From Panulirus ornatus (taxonomy: Eukaryota > Arthropoda > Malacostraca > Decapoda > Palinuridae), in the NCBI RefSeq assembly GCF_036320965.1, contig NC_092224.1, positions 102,272,492 to 102,336,491 of the forward strand: DNA of 64,000 bases, given 5' to 3'. This document shows positions 12,029 through 24,429 of the stretch, one piece after another (the first letter of the stretch is position 1; every line of letters begins with the position of its first letter). The translations under genes and the position numbers were made by a program. The notes beneath the pieces are model-generated. The model was not told where the DNA came from. It searched no databases and worked only from the letters and a program-made list of their open reading frames with translations.

Positions 12029-13699
12029 ATATGTAAAGTGATTTATTCTAGAAAACAAGTCATTCACATCTTATCATAACGATTTACTCACGCATATCAG
12101 TGTCAGTTGATTACTTGAATTATTTGTGAACATAAAGAAGTTAATACTTTTAATTTTGTTATCGTTTATCACATTGACATGATTTCTGTTATAGAGTCTG
12201 TCATTAAACAGATGTCCTCATATTTCGCCATATGTTAAACCTGGGTGTTTAGATGCTGGCCGTTTGAAATAGGAAACTACCTGAATAACAGAATAGAACA
12301 AAAGCTGAAGCACAGTAACAGTGGAAGCGGGGCTTCATGACAGCAGTTAATCCTACCCTGCACCTGCCACACTCTCTCACTGCAGTGGTCGTGCGGGTCT
12401 GCAAAATTTTTATAATGTTTGATTTTTCCATTATTCTCAGTGTCTTCTAGATATGATTAGTCTAGAAATTACATTATGATCTAAATTTCATCTCAGACAA
12501 AAAAGAAAAAGACAAATATAAGAAAAAATAGTTTCTCCTGAGCTTGATCTTTGTTAACTTGAGTGTTTCTTCTTTGATGATTATTCTTACTACACGATGA
12601 TTGTACAATCACACTTCTTTATGCTTTATGTAACTTAAATTCCATATATAAGTTAACACATGCACCTGTACGATCAAAAGATCTTTTCAGTGACCCTATA
12701 GTGTTTGATGATTGCATTAATTTCCCATCCAACTTCTTAGAAAGTATATGAGACTTTCGTCACAATTCCTTTCAGTTGTCTTAAACGATTCGGGACAAAT
12801 TTTCGCTCACAAAATTGACAAAAATATAGAAATATGTTTCCAGATTCTGTTTTTCATTAAGTTATGAGAGATGTGCTTCTAAAAGTGCAGGATACGTACA
12901 TTCAAGTAAGCTAACATAACTTTAAGTGGCGCTAGTGTATCCCTAAGGTTAGTGCGTAATCTCCAGATGGCAACAGAGAGGGAGGGAGTGGTGGAGGTGG
13001 ATTTTGATGACTGGATGAGTATCTTTAGGCAGTTATGGCACTTATCCCTATTTGTGAAGTTATCATAGAGGATATGTAGCAATAACTGTGCTAACAGTAA
13101 CGCAAGATATAGCCCGGGCAACCTCCCTACTGGGGAACTCGTGATATGACGACCCTTGGCGGTTATAGGTAAATTGATAACGAATGATATCCTCAAAATT
13201 CATGGGTGTCATGTGTAAAGCTATAATTTGTCGCTAATGATTGGGAGCTTGTTTCGACTGTAGTCTATTGAGTGCCAGGATCATTAAGGAGAGCAAGCGT
13301 CAATCTCTAAATACAATATGAAATAACTTGAAGACCTTATTATGGTGTAGGTGACATCCCCTGTTGCTGCTGCTGCTGCTCTAAAGTATTATTAGTGGGT
13401 GACAGCTAGCCACCTACCTTAGAGGTACTTCCACCTGGGTTTCGGGAGGGACTGTGGCAGCAACTCCGTGATCCAGCACTGCGGCGTTTGTTACCTACCC
13501 ACTTTCAGGCACGTGTTTCAACCACGTGTGGTTTGCTGGCACTCAACCCCAGTTGGACTCACATCCTCTTTTTCTCATACACAGCAATTGACAACACATG
13601 AATTTCAGGCATCTTTATTTTCTTTCTGTTTTAGTCTCGCTTTTCAACACTTAAAACGTATGGTCGTACAACCATTATATAATTTTTCTACGCCGATTC
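12029..13699. other. No recognisable gene; AT-rich with a short (TGC)n
   Basis: The only open frame near 60 codons (12249-12431, minus) has no family features. A six-unit (TGC)n lies at about 13362-13380. From about 13395 the sequence becomes GC-richer and could be the 5' untranslated part of the Jockey-type element that follows. Confidence 0.5.
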
Positions 13700-16600
13700 G
13701 GAACGGCACCACCAGTCGAGAGGGGTTGGGCGGATCCCAATGCCCACTTGACCACCGTCATGAGACTGGCATCCACCCTCCTTCCAAAGGTACAGCTCTT
13801 AGAATTGGCTCTTTTTCTCTCCATATCTGCAATACTAGTGGTCTTAATATCTCAACCTTCCCTCTGTTAAACACCATCTCATTACTTCCTTAACATTTTA
13901 TTTCTTTCTAATATCCAATTGTTCAGGGCTGCTTTTCATCTACACCAGCAGATGTCTAACTATAATCTTTATCGTCATTTCCACTTCCAGGGTGGAGTTT
14001 GTGTCTACAGTAGCTGAAAAACACCAATTGCTCGTTCCATGGATCTTAAGTCTCCTGTCTTTGATAACATGTGGCTCTAAATCTCTCTTCTCTCTGTTAC
14101 CTTGCCTTTGTGTTTCGTTTATTTCTCCCTCCCTTCCTAATTACTCTTATTCTCTACAACTCTTCGACTATTTGGCTTCTTGCTATGAGGCTCTTCGCTC
14201 TTCACAAACTCGCTTAAATCCTCTACGTAGGGGATTTCAATGTACGCCACTGCTAACTAGGACGACCTTGGACGATTATTATTCCTCTCTTAACGATCTG
14301 GAAAAATAATCTGAGTTCCCGACCGTCACACTTGATCTTGTTTTTATCTGTGAATCCTACCAGTTCTCATTCATCATTTCTTCCCCCTGAGAATCCTCTG
14401 ACCACAATCTTATTTCTATTACTTCTAACTGGTCGTACCCATCCTCTGTCTCCAACCTTGATACGCCACCTTTGGCACTTTGCGAGAGCTCATTGGTTAG
14501 TCTTGCACAGCTTCTTTACTAAATTTCCCTGGTTAGCTACCACTTCTCTGGTCGGGTGCCTCTAGTGTGCCGAGCTCATGGCAGACGTTGTTTTGGCCGA
14601 GACGGAGTCCTGCATCTCATTTTCTAGATCTTTTTCTCCTCAATTGTGGTTTCATCGTTTCTTCTCTGATGTCTTTCGCATCTGGGACGTTGCGAACTAG
14701 ACCATGAAAGTCTTCCCTTCCCCAGAAACTTAGTCTTCCTTCATTTTTGCTCTGAATCATTGCCAAGTTGTTCTTGCAAGAGCCAGGCGCACGTCCATAA
14801 AAAGAAAGTATGCTAACTCGACACCTTCTATCGATAAATCATTTTGATCATTGACTAAAATCATCTTCAACAACTTCTGTAATTCAAACTCTGATAGAGC
14901 TGCTCTTTTTTTGGCACCTTGGTTTCCTCTACTCAGCTGTGGATGATTGAAATCTTAATTCTCCACTCTTGTGCCATATATATTCTCCTCGCCCTGGATC
15001 TTCCAGGTACTCTCCCAGGTCCAGGTGGTCAAGGCGTATGGCTTGGATGGCATACCCTCTCGAGTTATAAGGGAGTCTGCCACTGAGCTGATACCAATCC
15101 TTACTCACCTCTTTCGCCTTTTTCTGAAAGCCCAGACTTTCTCTTGCTCTTATAAGCACACCTTGGTTCAGACCATCCCAAGAAAGGAGATCGTTCCAAC
15201 CCCTCTAACTATCGCCCAATTGCCCTCACATCTGTTGTCTCCAAAATTTTTGAAATTCTGCTAAACTCTCACTTCCAGATGTTACAGTTATCTCCCCTAT
15301 CTATCCATAAATGCTATAACTACCTATCATATCTTATTCAGTTGTCTGTGAGAAATTGTATAGAAACTGGAGGATGGCCAAGGTCAAGCTTATCTCTCTC
15401 AGGAATGGCCATAAGAGGAAGATGCGATGCAAAGCTGTTGGTAAATGTATAATGTAATCTGTTCACATCTGTCATTTCAAACCCGTATGTTGTATAACTG
15501 AGGCCAGTGAATTTGCGAGAGTGATGTTAAGTAAAGTAAATTAGAGAGAGAACTTTGTATCAAGGATAAATTGTATTATTTATGTTAGGAGAGAGAAAGC
15601 CATGTTTATTTTGCTATTGTAAATATATGTTTATAGATTTTACCTGCGTTTGGTATTTGACCAACTTGAGAAGAAGGAAATGATAGATATCATTACGGCC
15701 GTCAGCTGTCAGGAGATGTTAGCCACATTGTCAGGGAATCTGTGTCTAGCCCGTATCTCTCTTAACAGAAGCCGTTAAAGCAGAGTTATCTGTTTTAATG
15801 GGCCTATGAGCTGATTATACACACTTTGATGATTAAAGGGTGGAAGCAGAACGTAACACAGATCACCAGTATGGATTTCGCAGTGCTAGGTCTATTGGTG
15901 ATCCATACCCTTTGACTCACCGCTGATCCTCCTCCCCCAGGAATTACAGTGAAATTTTGGTTGTAGCCCTCGACGTCTCCAAAGCGTTTGACAAAGGGTG
16001 TGGTATAAGTCTTTGCTTTCTAAACTCCCTTTCCTTGGTTTCACTGCATTTTTGTGATATCTAATGCACAGTGACCTCTCTGATCATTCTACTACAGTCA
16101 TCCCCTTCCTGCCCTATCAATAGTGGTGTTCCTCAGGTTTTGACCTATCGCCTGCTCTCTATATTCTCTAGGTAAATGATCTCGTCTCTATTACTTCTAA
16201 CCATATTCTTTATCATGCTGATGATTACACTCTACATTCTTCAACAGTTCTCACTCCCCTTTCCCTTTGATACTAACTCACTCGCTCTCTCGCGCTGGTC
16301 ATGTTTCCTCTCCCAATTAGGACCTGTGCAGCATGAAAAGGAAAGGAGTAACAATGTAAAATGTAATAGTGCTAAAGCAAAATATCTCCTAATGTCTCTT
16401 TTCAAATACCATTTTTCTTTGTTCATTTTCTAAACACTACAATTTTGGGCATAACCGCATGCTCATTCTGTCTTGGAAATCCCAGATAACATCACAAAGT
16501 CTGCTTCCCAAAAGCTGGGAGTGTTGTATAGGTGCCATACTTGTTTCTTGTTAGCAGCTACTTCATATCTATTGTGGTTTTGTTCTTCCAAGTACGGAAT

Positions 16601-16890
16601 ACTGCTCGCACACATGGAGTGGCTCATCCTCAACCTCACTGTTACCCACAATGAAGTAAAAAGCCTTCCGTCTCTTTAATTCTTATGATATCACCTCTTT
16701 TCAACCTTCCCTCTCCGTACGCTATGTTGCTGCTCTCCCTCTTTATTCATATGTATTATTTTGGTTATTGTACTCGTGAACTGTCTGCATATTTACCCAT
16801 TTTCAGGGTTGGGACCAGAGGCACACGTTTGGCTACTGCTGTTCAAGATGATTCTCACGGCATATGTTGCCCTTCATCGCTAGTGGTGAC
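13700..16890 (+). mobile_element. Decayed Jockey-type LINE (endonuclease, RT, C-terminal region)
   Basis: Motifs in order on +: SLHICNTSGLN near 13820 (endonuclease start), LYVGDFNVRH near 14222 (GDFN catalytic box), and SSDHNLIS near 14392 (SDH box). Then come AYGLDGIPSRVIRE near 15030 and PSNYRPIALTSVVSKIFE near 15200. After an interruption come HQYGFR near 15862, VALDVSKAFDK near 15968 (motif A), GVPQ near 16125 (motif B) and HADDYTLHS near 16217 (motif C, YADD class). KSASQKLGVLYRC near 16500 and the C-terminal block follow. No open run exceeds about 140 codons, and frameshifts and stops are frequent, so it is a dead copy. The family call rests on the motif wording typical of Jockey-superfamily LINEs. 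Confidence 0.8.
15285..15850. other. About 560-bp insertion of unknown origin within the Jockey RT
   Basis: The RT reads normally up to LLNSHF near 15283 and resumes at DHQYGFR near 15855. The family needs only about 15 residues between those points. The intervening AT-rich DNA has no long frame. I see no clear terminal repeat or target duplication. Confidence 0.6.
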
Positions 16891-16914
16891 ATACCCATCT
16901 ACGGCTTGTATCCT

Positions 16915-17118
16915 CACTGATGGTTGGTCATTAGCCCCGTTGTGACGTGTTTGCTGACCGGTGATTGGTCACTCGCCCCGTTGTGGCATGTTTCCTTCCC
17001 GGTGATTGGTCACTCTCCTATTTGTGGCTTATTTCCTTATCGGTGATTGGTAACTCGCTCTGTTGTGCCGTGTTTCCTCTCCGGGGAATAGGTCATTCGC
17101 CCAAATTTGACGTGCTTT
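16915..17118. repeat. 41-bp tandem repeat, five copies
   Basis: The unit 'ggtgattggtcactcgcc' plus 'ccgttgtggcatgtttcctt' recurs with starts at about 16919, 16960, 17001, 17042 and 17083, a strict 41-bp period with 75-90 percent similarity by eye. It starts right after the Jockey C-terminal remnant. Confidence 0.9.
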
Positions 17119-18457
17119 CCCCCAACACATAATCCTGGATATCTTTTTTCATGAAACACACCAGACAAATCGCTCCACCAATATACAGCCAGTAGCTAGT
17201 GATTTTAAGGGTGATGTAAATGATCATGACAACACAGTACCACAAGTTGAAGATGAAAAACACTTTGTTTCACCTGTTGACGACCATCATCACATCTGTT
17301 GTCTTGGGAAACGAATACACTTGTAGTAATCCTTGTGGGCCACCATACAGGTACGGTTGAAGGCTCGCTTGTTGGACGTGGTACATATTTGTACGGTTCT
17401 GAGGAGGATGTGACCAGCGATACAGCTACTGTTGTGCGAGAGCTTAAACAGCAACAGTTGGCTGATGTATAGTGTTGAAGGCTATTTTGGTGCTCAGTGT
17501 TGATTCATAAACTAAACAAAACTATTATCCAACTCTAAATTAATTTCAGCTTGAATGTTGATGAGAATTAATTGTGAGTATTAGTAATTCATTTATCTAT
17601 TTTGCTAATGAAATCGTGAAGGTTCGAGAAAATTAATTGAATTCACGGTATTGAATTACATATGTTAGTTTCAATAGGGTAATAATGTTAAAGTCAAGAG
17701 TGATACTGATAAATCAGAAGATTTACTCTGTGTATTGTGAACATTCTATGTTGATAACCAAAGAATTTACAGTTGCAGGAGTAAATGATGATGGCAGGAA
17801 CTTTCTCTCAGTTCCAAATCGAGCATTTAAAAGTTTCCCCAGTTACCTGAACCTATACTGCATGTCATGTCAGTCTCTTCGTGAGTCATCATGTATTATA
17901 TAATAAGGAGTACAAAAGATTATACTATGAAATGCCGGAGAATTTATGAGAATGTAAATAGCAACAGACCAATGGATCCTTCTGAGGGTGTAGTAGCAGG
18001 AAGCATTAGAAGTACAGTGAGAAGGAAGAAAAGTAGAGAACTAGAAGTAATGTGGCCTGTTATCACAATATGATGGCGTGAGTAACACCAGTTTTGAGAC
18101 TTAAGGTATTTGTTAGGTTTATCCGTAAACATATTTGTGGGGGCGTAAATAGATATTTTTTCGCCAAATATGCAATACCTAGGAACACTCCAGTTAACAG
18201 TGGTAAGGGAAACAACATAGGCGGTGGTGTCTTACTCTTTTTTAAAACTCATCTTAATCCTGTACTGACCTGGGCCATCAACCTGAGGGCAGTTTGGTAT
18301 AAATCTTTCTCTGATCAAATCCCTCGTTAACTTACCACAATCTAAAGGCCAATGGAATGATTGAATTATTTTGTGTTTCTTAAAGAAAGCTTCTACAAAC
18401 TGGCATTTCATAGCATTTTTTCTTCACAAAACAGTTCAAAGTTTTAATGGTGGACAT
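17119..18457. other. Unassigned; one hydrophilic open stretch
   Basis: At about 17140-17335 a + frame stays open for about 63 codons without an initial Met and is acidic and His-rich (for example VPQVEDEKHFVSPVDDHHH). I do not recognise it. Short frames at 17685-17903 and 18094-18330 show nothing familiar. The rest is AT-rich and featureless. Confidence 0.4.
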
Positions 18458-18495
18458 ATTACTCACCTTTGCATATGAATGCAAAGGTGAGTAAT
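18458..18495. repeat. Perfect 17-bp inverted repeat at the 5' end of LINE-R copy B
   Basis: The left arm attactcacctttgcat (18458-18474) and right arm atgcaaaggtgagtaat (18479-18495) are exact reverse complements around the 4-bp spacer 'atga'. The right arm is LINE-R endonuclease coding sequence (the NAKVSN region). The left arm is therefore an inverted copy of the element's own first bases. Confidence 0.97.
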
Positions 18496-21195
18496 GTGGC
18501 AGTTGAGGGAATAATTGGTATACATGGGGTGTTCAGTGTTGTAAATGGAAATGGTGAAGAGCTTGTAGATTTAAGTGCTGAAAAAGGACTGATGATTGGG
18601 AATACCTGGTTTAAAAAGCGAGATATACATAAGTATACTTATGTAAGTAGGAGAGATGGCCAGAGAGCGTTATTGGATTACGTGTTAATTGACAGGCGTG
18701 CGAAAGAGAGACTTTTGGATGTTAATGTGCTGAGAGGTGCAACTGGAGGGATGTCTGATCATTATCTTGTGGAGGCTAAGGTGAAGATTTGTATGGGTTT
18801 TCAGAAAAGAAGAGTGAATGTTGGGGTGAAGAGGGTGGTGAGAGTAAGTGAGCTTGGGAAGGAGACCTGTGTGAGGAAGTACCAGGAGAGACTGAGTACA
18901 GAATGGAAAAAGGTGAGAACAATCGAAGTGAGGGGAGTGGGGGAGGAATGGGATGTATTTAGGGAATCAGTGAAGGATTGCGCAAAAGATGCTTGTGGCA
19001 TGAGAAGAGTGGGAGGTGGGTTGATTAGAAAGGGTAGTGAGTGGTGGGATGAAGAAGTAAGAGTATTAGTGAAAGAGAAGAGAGAGGCATTTGGACGATT
19101 TTTGCAGGGAAAAAATGCAATTGAGTGGGAGATGTATAAAAGAAAGAGACAGGAGGTCAAGAGAAAGGTGCAAGAGGTGAAAAAAAAGGGCAAATGAGAG
19201 TTGGGGTGAGAGAGTATCATTAAATTTTAGGGAGAATAAAAAGATGTTCTGGAAGGAGGTAAATAAAGTGCGTAAGACAAGGGAGCAAATGGGAACTTCA
19301 GTGAAGGGCGCAAATGGGGAGGTGATAGCAAGTAGTGGTGATGTGAGAAGGAGATGGAGTGAGTATTTTGAAGGTTTGTTGAATGTGTTTGATGATAGAG
19401 TGGCAGATATAGGGTGTTTTGGTCGAGGTGGTGTGCAAAGTGAGAGGGTTAGGGAAAATGATTTGGTAAACAGAGAAGAGGTAGTGAAAGCTTTGCCGAA
19501 GATGAAAGCCGGCAAGTCAGCAGGTTTGGATGGTATTGCAGTGGAATTTATTAAAAAAGGGGGTGACTGTATTGTTGACTGGTTGGTAAGGTTATTTAAT
19601 GTATGTATGACTCATGGTGAGGTGCCTGAGGATTGCCGGAATGCGTGCATAGTGCCATTGTACAAAGGCATAGGGGATAAGAGTGAGTGCTCAAATTACA
19701 GAGGTATAAGTTTGTTGAGTATTGTGGTAAATTATATGGGAGGGTATTGATTGAGAGGGTAAAGGCATGTACAGAGCATCAGATTGGGGAAGAGCAGTGT
19801 GGTTTCAGAAGTGGTAGAGGATGTGTGGATCAGGTGTTTGCTTTGAAGAATGTATGTGAGAAATACTTAGAAAAGCAAATGGATTTGTATGTAGCATTTA
19901 TGGATCTGGAGAAGGCATATGATAGAGTTGATAGAGATGCTCTGTGGAAGGTATTAAGAATATATGGTGTGGGAGGAAAGTTGTTAGAAGCAGTGAAAAG
20001 TTTTTATCGAGGATGTAAGGCATGTGTACGTGTAGGAAGAGAGGAAAGTGATTGGTTCTCAGTGAATGTAGGTTTGCGGCAGGGGTGTGTGATGTCTCCA
20101 TGGCTGTTTAATTTGTTTATGGATGGGGTTGTTAGGGAGGTAAATGCAAGAGTTTTGGAAAGAGGGGCAAGTATGAAGTCTGTTGTGAATGAGAGAGCTT
20201 GGGAAGTGAGTCAGTTGTTGTTCGCTGATGATACAGCGCTGGTGGCTGATTCATGTGAGCAACTGCAGAAGCTGGTGACTGAGTTTGGTAAAGTGTGTGG
20301 AAGAAGAAAGTTAAGAGTAAATGTGAATAAGAGCAAGGTTATTAGGTACAGTAGGGTTGAGGGTCAAGTCAATTGGGAGGTGAGTTTGAATGGAGAAAAA
20401 CTGGAGGAAGTGAAGTGTTTTAGATATCTGGGAGTGGATCTGGCAGCGGATGGAACCATGGAAGCGGAAGTGGATCATAGGGTGGGGGGAGGGGGCGAAA
20501 ATTCTGGGGGCCTTGAAGAATGTGTGGAAGTCGAGAACATTATCTCAGAAAGCAAAAATGGGTATGTTTGAAGGAATAGTGGTTCCAACAATGTTGTATG
20601 GTTGCGAGGCGTGGGCTATGGATAGAGTTGTGCGCAGGAGGATGGATGTGCTGGAAATGAGATGTTTGAGGACAATGTGTGGTGTGAGGTGGTTTGATCG
20701 AGTGAGTAACGTAAGGGTAAGAGAGATGTGTGGAAATAAAAAGAGCGTGGTTGAGAGAGCAGAAGAGGGTGTTTTGAAGTGGTTTGGGCACATGGAGAGA
20801 ATGAGTGAGGAAAGATTGACCAAGAGGATATATGTGTCGGAGGTGGAGGGAACGAGGAGAAGAGGGAGACCAAATTGGAGGTGGAAAGATGGAGTGAAAA
20901 AGATTTTGTGTGATCGGGGCCTGAACATGCAGGGCAAGGAATAGAGTGAATTGGAGCGATGTGGTATACCGGGGTTGACGTGCTGTCAGTGGATTAAATC
21001 AAGGCATGTGAAGCGTCTGGGGTAACCCATGGAAAGCTGTGTAGGTATGTATATTTGCGTGTGTGGACGTATGTATATACATGTGTATGGGGGGGGGGGG
21101 GGGTTGGGCCATTTCTTTCGTCTGTTTCCTTGCGCTACCTCGCAAACGCGGGAGACAGCGACAAAGTATAATAAATAAATAATAAATATATTTCC
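18479..21195 (+). mobile_element. LINE-R copy B, from mid-endonuclease to 3' tail
   Basis: The copy starts just after the GDxNA catalytic box and keeps the endonuclease C-terminal half with SDHYLVEAKV near 18752. A linker, full RT, C-terminal domain and short-type 3' tail follow. RT boxes are CIVPLYKG near 19648, QCGFRSGRGCVDQ near 19797, AFMDLEKAYDRVDRD near 19896, GLRQGCVMSPWLFNLF near 20075, LLFADDTALV near 20217 and RYLGVDLAAD near 20423. Frame breaks are an eight-A run near 19183 (seven in the open copy), a base lost near 19725, an extra G near 20485 and about 14 bp lost near 20931. The tail has a 14-G run near 21090, the gctacctcgc/gcggga hairpin near 21140 and ends in aataaataaataat. 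It is very similar to copies F and H, so this is a young subfamily. Confidence 0.93.
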
Positions 21196-22344
21196 CTAAT
21201 CAACGAAGTGGTTAAATGAAGCTTTACGTTGCACTACGGCATATTTGTGTTGCTGCTTCCAACGCTTTATTCTTTCATGTTGGCTCGTACATGTAACACC
21301 TCCCTCCCCCCCTCTGACCAATGTTAAAACATTCACAACTTTCACAAGAAATATCATTTACGTTGCCATTCATATCCTTGGGGCTATGTAGGATAACGCT
21401 GGTTTTTGCCGTGGGATTTTATGTGAAACCCACTAGTACATCCAGCTTTCTGTGTGTTGGAACGATATCAAGGAAATTTTCACATAATGTAGAAATTGCC
21501 GTTTCATTATAAAATATTCATTAAGTTATGTAATGATGTTATATACCAATGAATGCACAAAAGAGAAGTATAAGAGTGCGCTTATAATTCTTGTATAAAC
21601 AAACCATGAAAAATAAGAAAGTGTTAGATTTTGAGTAGTATATAGTTTTATGAGGTCATACATCATTCCTCTCAATAATGTACTGTTGAGTTGGAGTGGA
21701 ATTCTGTATGTGTCATGATTCTTAGGAGTTCAAAGTTTTCTCTTTGTAATTACTCTTCTTCATAACAAGTAAAGCATCCAACTTGTAGACTTTTGTGGTG
21801 TAGATATCTTTGTCCTTTTTTCATATTCTGAATGACCCGTAGAAACCGTGAAGGACAGGATCTATTACTGTTACCGGACAATCACTGCACATTGTACCAC
21901 GCATATTGTCAATGTTTTCAGCCTCTCTTGTTCTTCCATATGGGACAGACGGGTATGTATTCTAACTGGATCATTCGTCCAATGAGGAAGAATGAATACT
22001 ACAGCGCAAAGCACAGCGAGTGTTCTTATCTATTGTTGATGTTGATGACACAAAAGGGTTGAAATTTGTTGTCCAGTAGGAAATTTCTGTTAAGTTTTTC
22101 CGTTTCTGTTGATGCTTGGTTATCCTTATCGTATCTTGGGGCATCACCTTGTAGCAGTGCACACATATGACTTGATATGCTCTGATTAAGACACCTTCCA
22201 CTTGTTATTATTCTTTCTTGTGGATTTTGAATTTCTCTGATTCATGTTTTATTGTCTTTTGTTCGTATTCCCCAAACGGCCGGTTATCTTCGTTCATTGA
22301 TGTATCTGGGAGCAAGAATATCAGGATTAATTGCTCACTTGAAC
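21196..22344. other. No recognisable feature
   Basis: AT-rich sequence with only short frames (at most 76 codons) and no element motif or repeat that I can identify. Confidence 0.5.
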
Positions 22345-22437
22345 ATTTCTTGAGAGATCTCAGATATTCTTGTGCCTTGTGTACACTCACTAAAGTGTAC
22401 ACAGTTGATGAAGGGAAGTGTTATCTCTCAAGAAAGT
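22345..22437. repeat. Nested stem-loop of two inverted repeats
   Basis: The outer arms tttcttgagagat (about 22347-22359) and atctctcaagaaa (about 22423-22435) enclose inner arms tgtgtacact (22378-22387) and agtgtacaca (22394-22403). Both pairs are exact. The segments between the arms do not pair. Confidence 0.85.
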
Positions 22438-22855
22438 AGTGAAGGTGTACGTGGTATCCGTCTAAAGAAGAAAACATCTTTATGGACACTTTACATGTGA
22501 TGTTCATGACGGATTCGATCTGTGAAAAATTTCTGCCAATGTGACCTTAGGTTGAGACGCCAGGTCGGTAGGACTCTAGCGGCTCCGTGTTAACCGAGAT
22601 CGCCCCACCTTAACCTGTGTATGTGCTCCATTGTGTATATACATTGTTCTGGTATAACTACCGGCGTCATCTTGACCGGAAAATATGATGTACGAGAGTT
22701 CTCGTAAATTTTCTCTCTTTGCTCGTTTGGTTTTCGGTGCATATACTATTCGCAGACTAATTTTTTTGCGTGAAGATTATCTTCCTATCCTTATCCCAAT
22801 ATCCTTATGGCACCGGTAATGTGACGATGTGACTCTGCAGTCGCCTCCCCCCCCC

Positions 22856-22901
<46 letters not shown>

Positions 22902-24428
22902 GACCATCCTCCACATGACTGAGGCTCTGGTGGTGCTGGGATATGACTAACTTTAGTGACTCAGAGCAACATTTGTGACACTGCTCTGTGCGTTCGCTTT
23001 CGCAGTCCGGCCTCAGCTCACACAACCACACCACCATCACTGCTGAGACTGTGGTCAAGCTTAGGGCTGTGATAACATACCAGGCACACGTATGTAGTTG
23101 CATTACACGGAAAATGAAACTATAGTAACACAAAAAGAAATGTAATATTATATTAGAGGTGGAACTAATATGCTGAAAAATGGAAAATGATATCGAGTCA
23201 TTTCTACATACAAGAGAAATAAATGAGTGTTTTATGGCCGATGAAATATTGCTGTAATGTACTAATCATAGATCAATGACATGACTAATGTTGGGAATAT
23301 TTCACAACAAAATTTCACTTACATGACAAGAAAACATTTACGTCTGATTCTGATGAAACCTTTGCTTGATGGTAGAATGATTTTGGAAGTGTAAGGTAAT
23401 AAAGAGTGTGAATGTGGAGAACCGAAAAAGTAGGTGGTGGACGTGGACGTATGTTGAAGTAGGTAAAGGAAGTGCGCGATACGGTGAGTGCGTGGATTGT
23501 GCAGATGATGGAAATATGTGGAATACATGATGGAAATATTTGATGGTGGATGTACGTTGGATCAGATAATGGTAATGTGTGGTGGTAGGACTATGCTGGA
23601 GAATGTAGGTGTGCGTTGTGGTGGAATTTTGTAGGAGTATGTGCTGTAAACATTCTGGTACTCGGAATATATCAAATCGATAAAAGAAAAAATCATAGCA
23701 CTTTGTATGTTGGCGCTGGAAGAGAAGTTACATGACTTGATTCTCAAAGTTACCTTAAGAAATTACGTATCATTCGAAATAATTCAAGGAGGCATGTAGC
23801 AACGGGATAAATACCGCGACTTGAATTAGAAGTATTTAAGAGTATTTACAAGAAAATTATATCTAGCTAGGTGTGGACTCCTGCAGGAGCGAGATGCTAC
23901 AAGAAGCGTTACACAGGTGGAGGAGAACACTCAACATGCACTATGGTAGCCCATTAGCACGTCTCACTAGGGGCCTAAGCGCTCCAGGATAAGAGGACAC
24001 ATATCTGATTACATGATCATTGTGGCAGCAAGTCTGGGAGGCAGTACACTTAGTGAGGAAGGAACCCATCTCCTGTTACCGCTTAATGCTCTCGCTACAG
24101 TGTTTCCTGCGTTACTGGAATTCTAATATCCGGTTTAACTGTGGATTTGTCTTTTATATACAAACTTTCATCGCACTTACATAATTTTGTTTATTCTTTT
24201 CTTTATTTCTTGTAATGTTTATTGCAATATATGATTGTACTTGCTCTGCTAAATCCTCCATCTCCCATGTAAATACCTTGAAGGAATGTTTCCTTCAACT
24301 CTTGAATTTTCCAGCTAGCCAAGAGAAACCAGGAAGCTAGACAGTGAGGGCAGACAGTGGTCAACACACACGGTGCCTAAACAAACTAGATATCATGAAT
24401 TCTCAAGTGATGGTGTCCACATAGATCT
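22438..24428. other. No recognisable gene; G-rich and AT-rich low-complexity DNA
   Basis: Apart from the (CA)n tract at 22857 I see nothing assignable. From 23390 to 23640 there are loose 'ggtggatgt/gatggaaat' repeats without a fixed period. Confidence 0.5.
22857..22899. repeat. (CA)n microsatellite
   Basis: About 21 CA units preceded by a run of Cs. Confidence 0.99.
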
Positions 24429-24429
24429 G

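Noticed and set aside
13468..13893. 141-codon + frame as a host gene
   Set aside because: Its C-terminal part reads as the start of the Jockey endonuclease; the N-terminal part has no support.
22777..23133. 118-codon minus frame at the (CA)n tract
   Set aside because: It spans the microsatellite (Cys-Val repeats) and shows no domain on either side.
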